Part shown: positions 1 to 11,899 of the stretch, in pieces
Numbering within the stretch: position 1 is the first letter of the stretch
How the letters are laid out: every line of letters begins with the position of its first letter
Assembly: GCA_942159475.1 (NCBI GenBank)
Contig: OW804100.1
Coordinates: 7,146,127-7,210,126, forward strand
DNA from: Sthenelais limicola
Taxonomy: Eukaryota; Annelida; Polychaeta; Phyllodocida; Sigalionidae
Direction of reading: 5' to 3'
DNA length: 64,000 nt
Notes under the pieces: model-generated
What the model was told of the DNA's origin: nothing
Seen by the model: the letters and a program-made list of their open reading frames with translations, nothing else
Databases searched by the model: none
Translations under genes and position numbers: made by a program

Positions 1-270
1 CCCCCACCCACCCCCAATTGATTGAATAAACCTAAGGAAAGCATTAACCCCAAGTGTAAAATGAAAACAGAATACATAGCCCAGGTGTAGAATGAAAAAA
101 AAAATTCCCTGCCCCCCCCCCCCCTCGCCAATACACACACTCCCCCCCCCCAACACTCCCTCTGCCACCCCCTACCCCCGCCTCCACCCCAAATTGATAG
201 AATACACCAAAAAAGTGTAAAATGCGGGTTTTACGTGTAAAATGCGGCATTTGTGTAAAATGCGGCTTAT
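1..270. repeat. C-rich low-complexity region with GTGTAAAATG repeats
   Basis: Two similar halves each contain a run of C followed by CCCCAA(A)TTGAT(A/T)GAATA and then GTGTAAAATG, at about 10-65 and 187-225, suggesting an old local duplication of about 175 bp. GTGTAAAATGCGG occurs three times, at 215-227, 235-247 and 253-265. The 77-codon minus-strand frame across here is glycine-rich only because it reads through the poly-C tracts, so I do not call it a gene. Confidence 0.6.
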
Positions 271-352
271 AGTGCAACCGCGTTAGAGCTGTGCCAAAAC
301 ACCTATTATCACTCAGTCTCAGGCAATATTAAAACAAGATTAAATTGCTTAC

Positions 353-481
353 CCTGAAGTCTTTCCCAACACCACGACGAATTTGTACAATCCATTCCTT
401 CCTCTGCTATTTATTCGCGGGTAATTTGACAAATGTAAGGTCATGGTTCTTGTCATACCACGTATTACTTAACAGTGCGGG
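353..481 (-). pseudogene. THAP-domain exon relic, broken
   Basis: Read on the minus strand from about 481 down to 353, one frame encodes HDLTFVKLPANK, an in-frame TAG at 409-407, then QRKEWIVQIRRGVGKDFR. The LP, the W-I-x-x-I-R-R core and the following DF are the central signature of the THAP zinc-binding DNA-binding domain, found in P-element-type transposases and in host THAP proteins. The reading ends at a good splice donor (AGG/GTAAGC, GT at 352-351), and THAP domains are often split near this point. The paired N-terminal cysteines expected upstream are not visible in this frame, and no second exon carrying the C-x2-H half is found before the window edge. The stop and missing zinc ligands make it a fossil. 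A 94-codon plus-strand frame over the same bases is its shadow. It could be a P-like transposon remnant or a processed host THAP gene piece; the sequence does not decide. Confidence 0.7.
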
Positions 482-1353
482 ACGCAGAGTGATACGCAGC
501 TCTCGCCATGTTTACACTGAGCTGTGTGTGTCGTCTGCTTTGTTTACAACAAGTGCCTTCGGCACTTGGATTTTAGAAGCAGTTTATTCTACTTCTTTAT
601 ACTATAGAAATCCGACCATAGGCCTATAGCCTAAAGTAGGGTGCCTGGAGGGGCAGTCACTTCAAATTCGTGCAAAAGTTTCATTCTTGGTATCAAATGA
701 AAGCTTGATCCGAGTGGACAACGATCATCCCCCAGCGGGTGCCGTGGGGGGGGGGGGGGGGGGGGGGGATGTGCTATGACAGTAAGGGGCTGACCCCCCT
801 TTCAATATAACAACTCTCACCGAAAAGAAACAATTCGGAAAAATTGTCTTTTTTTCGGCCTCATTTCGGCCTCGGTTCGGTAATCACCGACCTTTATAAT
901 TTGCCAAATGATCCGATATCCGAACCAAGCCGAACCGAAATTTAATAAATTCGGGAGAAATTCGGTAAAATTTCTCTTTTATAACTGAATGGTTATTTTG
1001 CTGTAAAATTTCTTCTAGTTGGAATATTTTCACAAACTAAAGAGTGTTATGACCCTTATATAAAGACTTATCAGGTACACACAGAATTACAAATATTACG
1101 GTACCATTGACTATAATTTTAGACATTATTTAGGCAAATTAGTTATACCTGAATATAATGAGTAATGAGTGGCACTATGTGTAGAAAGACAGAGAGAAGA
1201 AAACAGAGACTTGTTATGTATATGTGTTATGTATACTGTATGTTATGTATACTGTATATTATGTATACTATATCTTAGTTATATATTTTAATTTTATTTT
1301 TTTCTACATTGTATTCTATAGAGCTCCAAACAAGAGGATTCCCAGCATATTAG
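482..1353. other. Non-coding left flank of the satellite
   Basis: No gene is seen. It contains a small perfect hairpin (arms 550-557 and 561-568, loop TTC), a G run of 23 at 746-768, and a cluster of TTCGG/CCGAA pentamers at about 826-970. It also has three copies of a 16-bp unit GTTATGTATACTGTAT starting at 1226, 1242 and 1258. The last 100 bases before the satellite are AT-rich, and the array begins abruptly at 1354. The sequence around 668-690 (AATTCGTGCAAAAGTTTCAT) resembles 58482-58502, so both may be pieces of one poly-G-bearing repeat. Confidence 0.5.
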
Positions 1354-4300
1354 TTGGTCGAAAAAAAAGGTGGTCGTCCAAAAGTTGGTCGTAAATAGTT
1401 GGTCGAAAAAAAGGTGGTCGTAAAAAGTGGGTCGTAAAAAATTGGTCGAAATTTAGTTGGTCGAAAAAAAAAGGTGGTCGTCCAAAAGTGGGTCGTAAAT
1501 AGTTGGTCGAAAAAAAGGTGGTCGTAAAAAGTGGGTCGTAAAAAATTGGTCGAAATTTAGTTGGTCGAAAAAAAAGGTGGTCGTCAAAAAGGTGGTCGTC
1601 AAAAAGTTGGTCGTAAAAAGTGGGTCGTACAAAATTGGTCGAAATTTAGTTGGTCGTAAAAAGTGGGTCGTAAAAAATTGGTCGAAATTTAGTTGGTCGA
1701 AAAAAAAGGTGGTCGTCAAAAAGGTGGTCGTCAAAAAGTTAGTCGTAAAAAGTGGGTCGTACAAAATTGGTCGAAATTTAGTTGGTCGAAAAAAAAGGTG
1801 GTCGTCAAAAAGGTGGTCGTCAAAAAGGTGGTCGTAAAAAGTGGGTCGTACAAAATTGGTCGAAATTTAGTTGGTCGTAAAAAGTGGGTCGTAAAAAATT
1901 GGTCGAAATTTAGTTGGTCGAAAAAAAAGGTGGTCGTCAAAAAGGTGGTCGTCAAAAAGGTGGTCGTAAAAAGTGGGTCGTAAAAATATGGTCGAAATTT
2001 AGTTGGTCGAAAAAAAAAGGTGGTCTTCCAAAAGTGGGTCGTAAATAGTTGGTCGAAAAAAAAGGTGGTCATCAAAAAGTTGGTCGAAAAAAAAGTGGTC
2101 GTAAAAAGTGGGTCGTAAAAAATTGGTCGAAATTTAGTTGGTCGAAAAAAAAAGGTGGTCGTCAAAAAGGTGGTCGTAAAAAGTGGGTCGTAAAAAATTG
2201 GTCGAAATTTAGTTGGTCGAAAAAAAGGTGGTCGTCAAAAAGTGGGTCGAAAAAAAGGTGGTCGGAAAAAGTGGGTCGTAAAAATATGGTCGAAATTTAG
2301 TTGGTTCGAAAAAAAAAGGTGGTCGTCCAAAAGTGGGTCGTAAATAGTTGGTCGAAAAAAAGGTGGTCGTAAAAAGTGGGTCGTAAAAAATTGGTCGAAA
2401 TTTAGTTGGTCGGAAAAAAAGGTGGTCGTCAAAAAGGTGGTCGAAAAAAAGGTGGTCGTAAAAAGTGGGTCGTAAAAAATTGGTCGAAATTTAGTTGGTC
2501 GAAAAAAAAAGGTGGTCGTCCAAAAGTGGGTCGTAAATAGTTGGTCGAAAAAAAGGTGGTCGTAAAAAGTGGGTCGTAAAAAATTGGTCGAAATTTAGTT
2601 GGTCGAAAAAAAAGGTGGTCGTCAAAAAGGTGGTCGTAAAAAGTGGGTCGTAAAAATATGGTCGAAATTTAGTTGGTCGAAAAAAAAAGGTGGTCGTCCA
2701 AAAGTGGGTCGTAAATAGTTGGTCGAAAAAAAGGTGGTCGTAAAAAGTGGGTCGTACAAAATTGGTCGAAATTTAGTTGGTCGAAAAAAAAGGTGGTCGT
2801 CAAAAAGGTGGTCGTCAAAAAGTTGGTCGTAAAAAGTGGGTCGTACAAAATTGGTCGAAATTCAGTTGGTCGTAAAAAGTGGGTCGTAAAAAGTGGGTCG
2901 TACAAAATTGGTCGAAATTTAGTTGGTCGTAAAAAGTGGGTCGTAAAAAATTGGTCGAAATTTAGTTGGTCGAAAAAAAAGGTGGTCGTCAAAAAGGTGG
3001 TCGTCAAAAAGTTAGTCGTAAAAAGTGGGTCGTACAAAATTGGTCGAAATTTAGTTGGTCGAAAAAAAAGGTGGTCGTCAAAAAGGTGGTCGTCAAAAAG
3101 TTGGTCGTAAAAAGTGGGTCGTACAAAATTGGTCGAAATTTAGTTGGTCGTAAAAAGTTGGTCGTAAAAAGTGGGTCGTACAAAATTGGTCGAAATTTAG
3201 TTGGTCGTAAAAAGTGGGTCGTAAAAAGTTGGTCGAAATTTAGTTGGTCGAAAAAAAAGGTGGTCGTCAAAAAGGTGGTCGTCAAAAAGTTAGTCGTAAA
3301 AAGTGGGTCGTACAAAATTGGTCGAAATTTAGTTGGTCGAAAAAAAAGGTGGTCGTCAAAAAGGTGGTCGTCAAAAAGGTGGTCGTAAAAAGTGGGTCGT
3401 AAAAATATGGTCGAAATTTAGTTGGTCGAAAAAAAAAGGTGGTCGTCCAAAAGTGGGTCGTAAATAGTTGGTCGAAAAAAAGGTGGTCGTAAAAAGTGGG
3501 TCGTAAAAAATTGGTCGAAATTTAGTTGGTCGAAAAAAAAGGTGGTCGTCAAAAAGGTGGTCGTCAAAAAGTTGGTCGTAAAAAGTGGGTCGTAAAAAAT
3601 TGGTCGAAATTTAGTTGGTCGAAAAAAAAAGGTGGTCGTCAAAAAGGTGGTCGTAAAAAGTGGGTCGTAAAAATATGGTCGAAATTTAGTTGGTCGAAAA
3701 AAAAAGGTGGTCGTCCAAAAGTGGGTCGTAAATAGTTGGTCGAAAAAAAGGTGGTCGTAAAAAGTGGGTCGTAAAAAATTGGTCGAAATTTAGTTGGTCG
3801 AAAAAAAAGGTGGTCGTCAAAAAGGTGGTCGTCAAAAAGTTAGTCGTAAAAAGTGGGTCGTACAAAATTGGTCGAAATTTAGTTGGTCGTAAAAAGTGGG
3901 TCGTAAAAAGTGGGTCGTACAAAATTGGTCGAAATTTAGTTGGTCGTAAAAAGTGGGTCGTAAAAAATTGGTCGAAATTTAGTTGGTCGAAAAAAAAGGT
4001 GGTCGTCAAAAAGGTGGTCGTCAAAAAGTTAGTCGTAAAAAGTGGGTCGTACAAAATTGGTCGAAATTTAGTTGGTCGAAAAAAAAGGTGGTCGTCAAAA
4101 AGGTGGTCGTCAAAAAGTTGGTCGTAAAAAGTGGGTCGTATAAAATTGGTCGAAATTTAGTTGGTCGTAAAAAGTTGGTCGTAAAAAGTGGGTCGTACAA
4201 AATTGGTCGAAATTTAGTTGGTCGTAAAAAGTGGGTCGTAAAAAGTTGGTCGAAATTTAGTTGGTCGAAAAAAAAGGTGGTCGTCAAAAAGGTGGTCGTC

Positions 4301-5223
4301 AAAAAGTTAGTCGTAAAAAGTGGGTCGTACAAAATTGGTCGAAATTTAGTTGGTCGAAAAAAAAGGTGGTCGTCAAAAAGGTGGTCGTCAAAAAGGTGGT
4401 CGTAAAAAGTGGGTCGTAAAAATATGGTCAAAATTTAGTTGGTCGAAAAAAAAAGGTGGTCGTCCAAAAGTGGGTCGTAAATAGTTGGTCGAAAAAAAGG
4501 TGGTCGTAAAAAGTGGGTCGTAAAAAATTGGTCGAAATTTAGTTGGTCGAAAAAAAAGGTGGTCGTCAAAAAGGTGGTCGTCAAAAAGTTGGTCGTAAAA
4601 AGTGGGTCGTACAAAATTGGTCGAAATTTAGTTGGTCGTAAAAAGTGGGTCGTAAAAAATTGGTCGAAATTTAGTTGGTCGAAAAAAAAGGTGGTCGTCA
4701 AAAAGGTGGTCGTCAAAAAGGTGGTCGTAAAAAGTGGGTCGTAAAAATATGGTCGAAATTTAGTTGGTCGAAAAAAAAAGGTGGTCGTCCAAAAGTGGGT
4801 CGTAAATAGTTGGTCGAAAAAAAAGGTGGTCATCAAAAAGTTGGTCGAAAAAAAGGTGGTCGTAAAAAGTGGGTCGTAAAAAATTGGTCGAAATTTAGTT
4901 GGTCGAAAAAAAAGGTGGTCGTCAAAAAGGTGGTCGTCAAAAAGGTGGTCGTCAAAAAGGTGTGCGTAAAAAGTGGGTCGTAAAAATATGGTCGAAATTT
5001 AGTTGGTCGAAAAAAAAAGGTGGTCGTCCAAAAGTGGGTCGTAAATAGTTGGTCGAAAAAAAAGGTGGTCATCAAAAAGTTGGTCGAAAAAAAGGTGGTC
5101 GTAAAAAGTGGGTCGTAAAAAATTGGTCGAAATTTAGTTGGGTCGAAAAAAAATGTGGTCGTCAAAAAGGTGGTCGTCAAAAAGGTGGTCGTAAAAAGTG
5201 GGTCGTAAAAATATGGTCGAAAT

Positions 5224-6790
5224 TTAGTTGGTCGAAAAAAAAAGGTGGTCGTCCAAAAGTGGGTCGTAAATAGTTGGTCGAAAAAAAGGTGGTCGTAAAA
5301 AGTGGGTCGTAAAAAATTGGTCGAAATTTAGTTGGTCGAAAAAAAAGGTGGTCGTCAAAAAGGTGGTCGTCAAAAAGTTGGTCGTAAAAAGTGGGTCGTA
5401 CAAAATTGGTCGAAATTTAGTTGGTCGTAAAAAGTGGGTCGTAAAAAGTGGGTCGTACAAAATTGGTCGAAATTTAGTTGGTCGTAAAAAGTGGGTCGTA
5501 AAAAATTGGTCGAAATTTAGTTGGTCGAAAAAAAAGGTGGTCGTCAAAAAGGTGGTCGTCAAAAAGTTAGTCGTAAAAAGTGGGTCGTACAAAATTGGTC
5601 GAAATTTAGTTGGTCGAAAAAAAAGGTGGTCGTCCAAAAGGTGGTCGTCAAAAAGGTGGTCGTAAAAAGTGGGTCGTAAAAATATGGTCGAAATTTAGTT
5701 GGTCGAAAAAAAAAGGTGGTCGTCCAAAAGTGGGTCGTAAATAGTTGGTCGAAAAAAAGGTGGTCGTAAAAAGTGGGTCGTAAAAAATTGGTCGAAATTT
5801 AGTTGGTCGAAAAAAAAGGTGGTCGTCAAAAAGGTGGTCGTCAAAAAGTTGGTCGTAAAAAGTGGGTCGTACAAAATTGGTCGAAATTTAGTTGGTCGTA
5901 AAAAGTGGGTCGTAAAAAATTGGTCGAAATTTAGTTGGTCGAAAAAAAAGGTGGTCGTCAAAAAGGTGGTCGTCAAAAAGTTAGTCGTAAAAAGTGGGTC
6001 GTACAAAATTGGTCGAAATTTAGTTGGTCGAAAAAAAAGGTGGTCGTCAAAAAGGTGGTCGTCAAAAAGGTGGTCGTAAAAAGTGGGTCGTACAAAATTG
6101 GTCGAAATTTAGTTGGTCGTAAAAAGTGGGTCGTAAAAAATTGGTCGAAATTTAGTTGGTCGAAAAAAAAGGTGGTCGTCAAAAAGGTGGTCGTCAAAAA
6201 GGTGGTCGTAAAAAGTGGGTCGTAAAAATATGGTCGAAATTTAGTTGGTCGAAAAAAAAAGGTGGTCTTCCAAAAGTGGGTCGTAAATAGTTGGTCGAAA
6301 AAAAAGGTGGTCATCAAAAAGTTGGTCGAAAAAAAAGTGGTCGTAAAAAGTGGGTCGTAAAAAATTGGTCGAAATTTAGTTGGTCGAAAAAAAGGGCGGT
6401 CGTCAAAAAGGTGGTCGTAAAAAGTGGGTCGTAAAAAATTGGTCGAAATTTAGTTGGTCGAAAAAAAAAGGTGGTCGTCCAAAAGTTGGTCGTAAATAGT
6501 TGGTCGAAAAAAAGGTGGTCGTAAAAAGTGGGTCGTAAAAAATTGGTCGAAATTTAGTTGGTCGAAAAAAAAAGGTGGTCGTCCAAAAGTGGGTCGTAAA
6601 TAGTTGGTCGAAAAAAAGGTGGTCGTAAAAAGTGGGTCGTAAAAAATTGGTCGAAATTTAGTTGGTTGAAAAAAAAAGGTGGTCGTCAAAAAGGTGGTCG
6701 TAAAAAGTGGGTCGTAAAAATATGGTCGAAATTTAGTTGGTCGAAAAAAAAAGGTGGTCGTCCAAAAGTGGGTCGTAAATAGTTGGTCGA
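5224..6790 (+). repeat. Satellite segment also present at 40590-42156
   Basis: The order of monomers and several rare variants (GGTGGTCTTCC, AAAAAAGTGGTCG, GGGCGGTCG and GTTGGTTGAAA) recur at an exact offset of 35,366 bp. Part of the same pattern (about 1577-2165, including GGTCTTCC) also occurs at an offset of 4,242 bp upstream. The segment is therefore a dispersed duplication inside the array. Confidence 0.85.
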
Positions 6791-9700
6791 AAAAAAGGTG
6801 GTCGTAAAAAGTGGGTCGTAAAAAATTGGTCGAAATTTAGTTGGTCGAAAAAAAAGGTGGTCGTCAAAAAGGTGGTCGTCAAAAAGTTAGTCGTAAAAAG
6901 TGGGTCGTACAAAATTGGTCGAAATTTAGTTGGTCGTAAAAAGTGGGTCGTAAAAAGTGGGTCGTACAAAATTGGTCGAAATTTAGTTGGTCGTAAAAAG
7001 TGGGTCGTAAAAAATTGGTCGAAATTTAGTTGGTCGAAAAAAAAGGTGGTCGTCAAAAAGGTGGTCGTCAAAAAGTTAGTCGTAAAAAGTGGGTCGTACA
7101 AAATTGGTCGAAATTTAGTTGGTCGAAAAAAAAGGTGGTCGTCAAAAAGGTGGTCGTCAAAAAGTTGGTCGTAAAAAGTGGGTCGTACAAAATTGGTCGA
7201 AATTTAGTTGGTCGTAAAAAGTGGGTCGTAAAAAGTGGGTCGTACAAAATTGGTCGAAATTTAGGTGGTCGTAAAAAGTGGGTCGTAAAAAATTGGTCGA
7301 AATTTAGTTGGTCGAAAAAAAAGGTGGTCGTCAAAAAGGTGGTCGTCAAAAAGTTAGTCGTAAAAAGTGGGTCGTACAAAATTGGTCGAAATTTAGTTGG
7401 TCGAAAAAAAAGGTGGTCGTCAAAAAGGTGGTCGTCAAAAAGGTGGTCGTAAAAAGTGGGTCGTAAAAATATGGTCGAAACTTAGTTGGTCGAAAAAAAA
7501 AGGTGGTCGTCCAAAAGTGGGTCGTAAATAGTTGGTCGAAAAAAAGGTGGTCGTAAAAAGTGGGTCGTAAAAAATTGGTCGAAATTTAGTTGGTCGAAAA
7601 AAAAGGTGGTCGTCAAAAAGGTGGTCGTCAAAAAGTTGGTCGTAAAAAGTGGGTCGTACAAAATTGGTCGAAATTTAGTTGGTCGTAAAAAGTGGGTCGT
7701 AAAAAATTGGTCGAAATTTAGTTGGTCGAAAAAAAAGGTGGTCGTCAAAAAGGTGGTCGTCAAAAAGTTAGTCGTAAAAAGTGGGTCGTACAAAATTGGT
7801 CGAAATTTAGTTGGTCGAAAAAAAAGGTGGTCGTCAAAAAGGTGGTCGTCAAAAAGTTGGTCGTAAAAAGTGGGTCGTACAAAATTGGTCGAAATTTAGT
7901 TGGTCGTAAAAAGTGGGTCGTAAAAAATTGGTCGAAATTTAGTTGGTCGAAAAAAAAGGTGGTCGTCAAAAAGTTAGTCGTAAAAAGTGGGTCGTACAAA
8001 ATTGGTCGAAATTTAGTTGGTCGAAAAAAAAGGTGGTCGTTAAAAAGGTGGTCGTCAAAAAGTTGGTCGTAAAAAGTGGGTCGTAAAAAATTGGTCGAAA
8101 TTTAGTTGGTCGAAAAAAAAAGGTGGTCGTCCAACAGTGGGTCGTAAATAGTTGGTCGAAAAAAAGGTGGTCGTAAAAAGTGGGTCGTAAAAAATTGGTC
8201 GAAATTTAGTTGGTCGAAAAAAAAGGTGGTCGTCAAAAAGGTGGTCGTCAAAAAGTTAGTCGTAAAAAGTGGGTCGTACAAAATTGGTCGAAATTTAGTT
8301 GGTCGAAAAAAAAGGTGGTCGTCAAAAAGGTGGTCGTCAAAAAGGTGGTCGTAAAAAGTGGGTCGTAAAAATATGGTCGAAATTTAGTTGGTCGAAAAAA
8401 AAAGGTGGTCGTCCAAAAGTGGGTCGTAAATAGTTGGTCGAAAAAAAGGTGGTCGTAAAAAGTGGGTCGTAAAAAATTGGTCGAAATTTAGTTGGTCGAA
8501 AAAAAAGGTGGTCGTCAAAAAGGTGGTCGTCAAAAAGTTGGTCGTAAAAAGTGGGTCGTACAAAATTGGTCGAAATTTAGTTGGTCGTAAAAAGTGGGTC
8601 GTAAAAAATTGGTCGAAATTTAGTTGGTCGAAAAAAAGGGCGGTCGTCAAAAAGGTGGTCGTAAAAAAGGTGGTCGTAAAAAGTGGGTCGTACAAAATTG
8701 GTCGAAATTTAGTTGGTCGTAAAAAGTTGGTCGTAAAAAGTGGGTCGTACAAAATTGGTCGAAATTTAGTTGGTCGTAAAAAGTGGGTCGTAAAAAGTTG
8801 GTCGAAATTTAGTTGGTCGAAAAAAAAGGTGGTCGTCAAAAAGGTGGTCGTCAAAAAGTTAGTCGTAAAAAGTGGGTCGTACAAAATTGGTCGAAATTTA
8901 GTTGTTGGAAAAAAAGGTGGTCGTCAAAAAGGTGGTCGTCAAAAAGTTGGTCGTAAAAAGTGGGTCGTACAAAATTGGTCGAAATTTAGTTGGTCGTAAA
9001 AAGTTGGTCGTAAAAAGTGGGTCGTACAAAATTGGTCGAAATTTAGTTGGTCGTAAAAAGTGGGTCGTAAAAAGTTGGTCGAAATTTAGTTGGTCGAAAA
9101 AAAAGGTGGTCGTCAAAAAGGTGGTCGTCAAAAAGTTAGTCGTAAAAAGTGGGTCGTACAAAATTGGTCGAAATTTAGTTGGTCGAAAAAAAAGGTGGTC
9201 GTCAAAAAGGTGGTCGTCAAAAAGGTGGTCGTAAAAAGTGGGTCGTAAAAATATGGTCGAAATTTAGTTGGTCGAAAAAAAAAGGTGGTCGTCCAAAAGT
9301 GGGTCGTAAATAGTTGGTCGAAAAAAAGGTGGTCGTAAAAAGTGGGGCGTAAAAAATTGGTCGAAATTTAGTTGGTCGAAAAAAAAGGTGGTCGTCAAAA
9401 AGGTGGTCGTCAAAAAGTTGGTCGTAAAAAGTGGGTCGTAAAAAATTGGTCGAAATTTAGTTGGTCGAAAAAAAAAGGTGGTCGTCAAAAAGGTGGTCGT
9501 AAAAAGTGGGTCGTAAAAATATGGTCGAAATTTAGTTGGTCGAAAAAAAAAGGTGGTCGTCCAAAAGTGGGTCGTAAATAGTTGGTCGAAAAAAAGGTGG
9601 TCGTAAAAAGTGGGTCGTAAAAAATTGGTCGAAATTTAGTTGGTCGAAAAAAAAGGTGGTCGTCAAAAAGGTGGTCGTCAAAAAGTTAGTCGTAAAAAGT

Positions 9701-11899
9701 GGGTCGTACAAAATTGGTCGAAATTTAGTTGGTCGTAAAAAGTGGGTCGTAAAAAGTGGGTCGTACAAAATTGGTCGAAATTTAGTTGGTCGTAAAAAGT
9801 GGGTCGTAAAAAATTGGTCGAAATTTAGTTGGTCGAAAAAAAAGGTGGTCGTCAAAAAGGTGGTCGTCAAAAAGTTAGTCGTAAAAAGTGGGTCGTACAA
9901 AATTGGTCGAAATTTAGTTGGTCGAAAAAAAAGGTGGTCGTCAAAAAGGTGGTCGTCAAAAAGTTGGTCGTAAAAAGTGGGTCGTACAAAATTGGTCGAA
10001 ATTTAGTTGGTCGTAAAAAGTGGGTCGTAAAAAGTGGGTCGTACAAAATTGGTCGAAATTTAGGTGGTCGTAAAAAGTGGGTCGTAAAAAATTGGTCGAA
10101 ATTTAGTTGGTCGAAAAAAAAGGTGGTCGTCAAAAAGGTGGTCGTCAAAAAGTTAGTCGTAAAAAGTGGGTCGTACAAAATTGGTCGAAATTTAGTTGGT
10201 CGAAAAAAAAGGTGGTCGTCAAAAAGGTGGTCGTCAAAAAGGTGGTCGTAAAAAGTGGGTCGTAAAAATATGGTCGAAATTTAGTTGGTCGAAAAAAAAA
10301 GGTGGTCGTCCAAAAGTGGGTCGTAAATAGTTGGTCGAAAAAAAGGTGGTCGTAAAAAGTGGGTCGTAAAAAATTGGTCGAAATTTAGTTGGTCGAAAAA
10401 AAAGGTGGTCGTCAAAAAGGTGGTCGTCAAAAAGTTGGTCGTAAAAAGTGGGTCGTACAAAATTGGTCGAAATTTAGTTGGTCGTAAAAAGTGGGTCGTA
10501 AAAAATTGGTCGAAATTTAGTTGGTCGAAAAAAAAGGTGGTCGTCAAAAAGGTGGTCGTCAAAAAGGTGGTCGTAAAAAGTGGGTCGTAAAAATATGGTC
10601 GAAATTTAGTTGGTCGAAAAAAAAAGGTGGTCGTCCAAAAGTGGGTCGTAAATAGTTGGTCGAAAAAAAAGGTGGTCATCAAAAAGTTGGTCGAAAAAAA
10701 GGTGGTCGTAAAAAGTGGGTCGTAAAAAATTGGTCGAAATTTAGTTGGTCGAAAAAAAAGGTGGTCGTCAAAAAGGTGGTCGTCAAAAAGGTGGTCGTCA
10801 AAAAGGTGTGCGTAAAAAGTGGGTCGTAAAAATATGGTCGAAATTTAGTTGGTCGAAAAAAAAAGGTGGTCGTCCAAAAGTGGGTCGTAAATAGTTGGTC
10901 GAAAAAAAAGGTGGTCATCAAAAAGTTGGTCGAAAAAAAGGTGGTCGTAAAAAGTGGGTCGTAAAAAATTGGTCGAAATTTAGTTGGGTCGAAAAAAAAT
11001 GTGGTCGTCAAAAAGGTGGTCGTAAAAAGTGGGTCGTAAAAATATGGTCGAAATTTAGTTGGTCGAAAAAAAAAGGTGGTCGTCCAAAAGTGGGTCGTAA
11101 ATAGTTGGTCGAAAAAAAGGTGGTCGTAAAAAGTGGGTCGTAAAAAATTGGTCGAAATTTAGTTGGTCGAAAAAAAAGGTGGTCGTCAAAAAGGTGGTCG
11201 TCAAAAAGTTGGTCGTAAAAAGTGGGTCGTACAAAATTGGTCGAAATTTAGTTGGTCGTAAAAAGTGGGTCGTAAAAAGTGGGTCGTACAAAATTGGTCG
11301 AAATTTAGTTGGTCGTAAAAAGTGGGTCGTAAAAAATTGGTCGAAATTTAGTTGGTCGAAAAAAAAGGTGGTCGTCAAAAAGGTGGTCGTCAAAAAGTTA
11401 GTCGTAAAAAGTGGGTCGTACAAAATTGGTCGAAATTTAGTTGGTCGAAAAAAAAGGTGGTCGTCAAAAAGGTGGTCGTCAAAAAGTTAGTCGTAAAAAG
11501 TGGGTCGTACAAAATTGGTCGAAATTTAGTTGGTCGTAAAAAGTGGGTCGTAAAAAGTGGGTCGTACAAAATTGGTCGAAATTTAGTTGGTCGTAAAAAG
11601 TGGGTCGTAAAAAATTGGTCGAAATTTAGTTGGTCGAAAAAAAAGGTGGTCGTCAAAAAGGTGGTCGTCAAAAAGTTAGTCGTAAAAAGTGGGTCGTACA
11701 AAATTGGTCGAAATTTAGTTGGTCGAAAAAAAAGGTGGTCGTCAAAAAGGTGGTCGTCAAAAAGTTGGTCGTAAAAAGTGGGTCGTATAAAATTGGTCGA
11801 AATTTAGTTGGTCGTAAAAAGTTGGTCGTAAAAAGTGGGTCGTACAAAATTGGTCGAAATTTAGTTGGTCGTAAAAAGTGGGTCGTAAAAAGTTGGTCG

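Noticed and set aside
345..629. 94-codon plus-strand ORF
   Set aside because: It is the antisense shadow of the THAP exon relic and has no protein-like features of its own.
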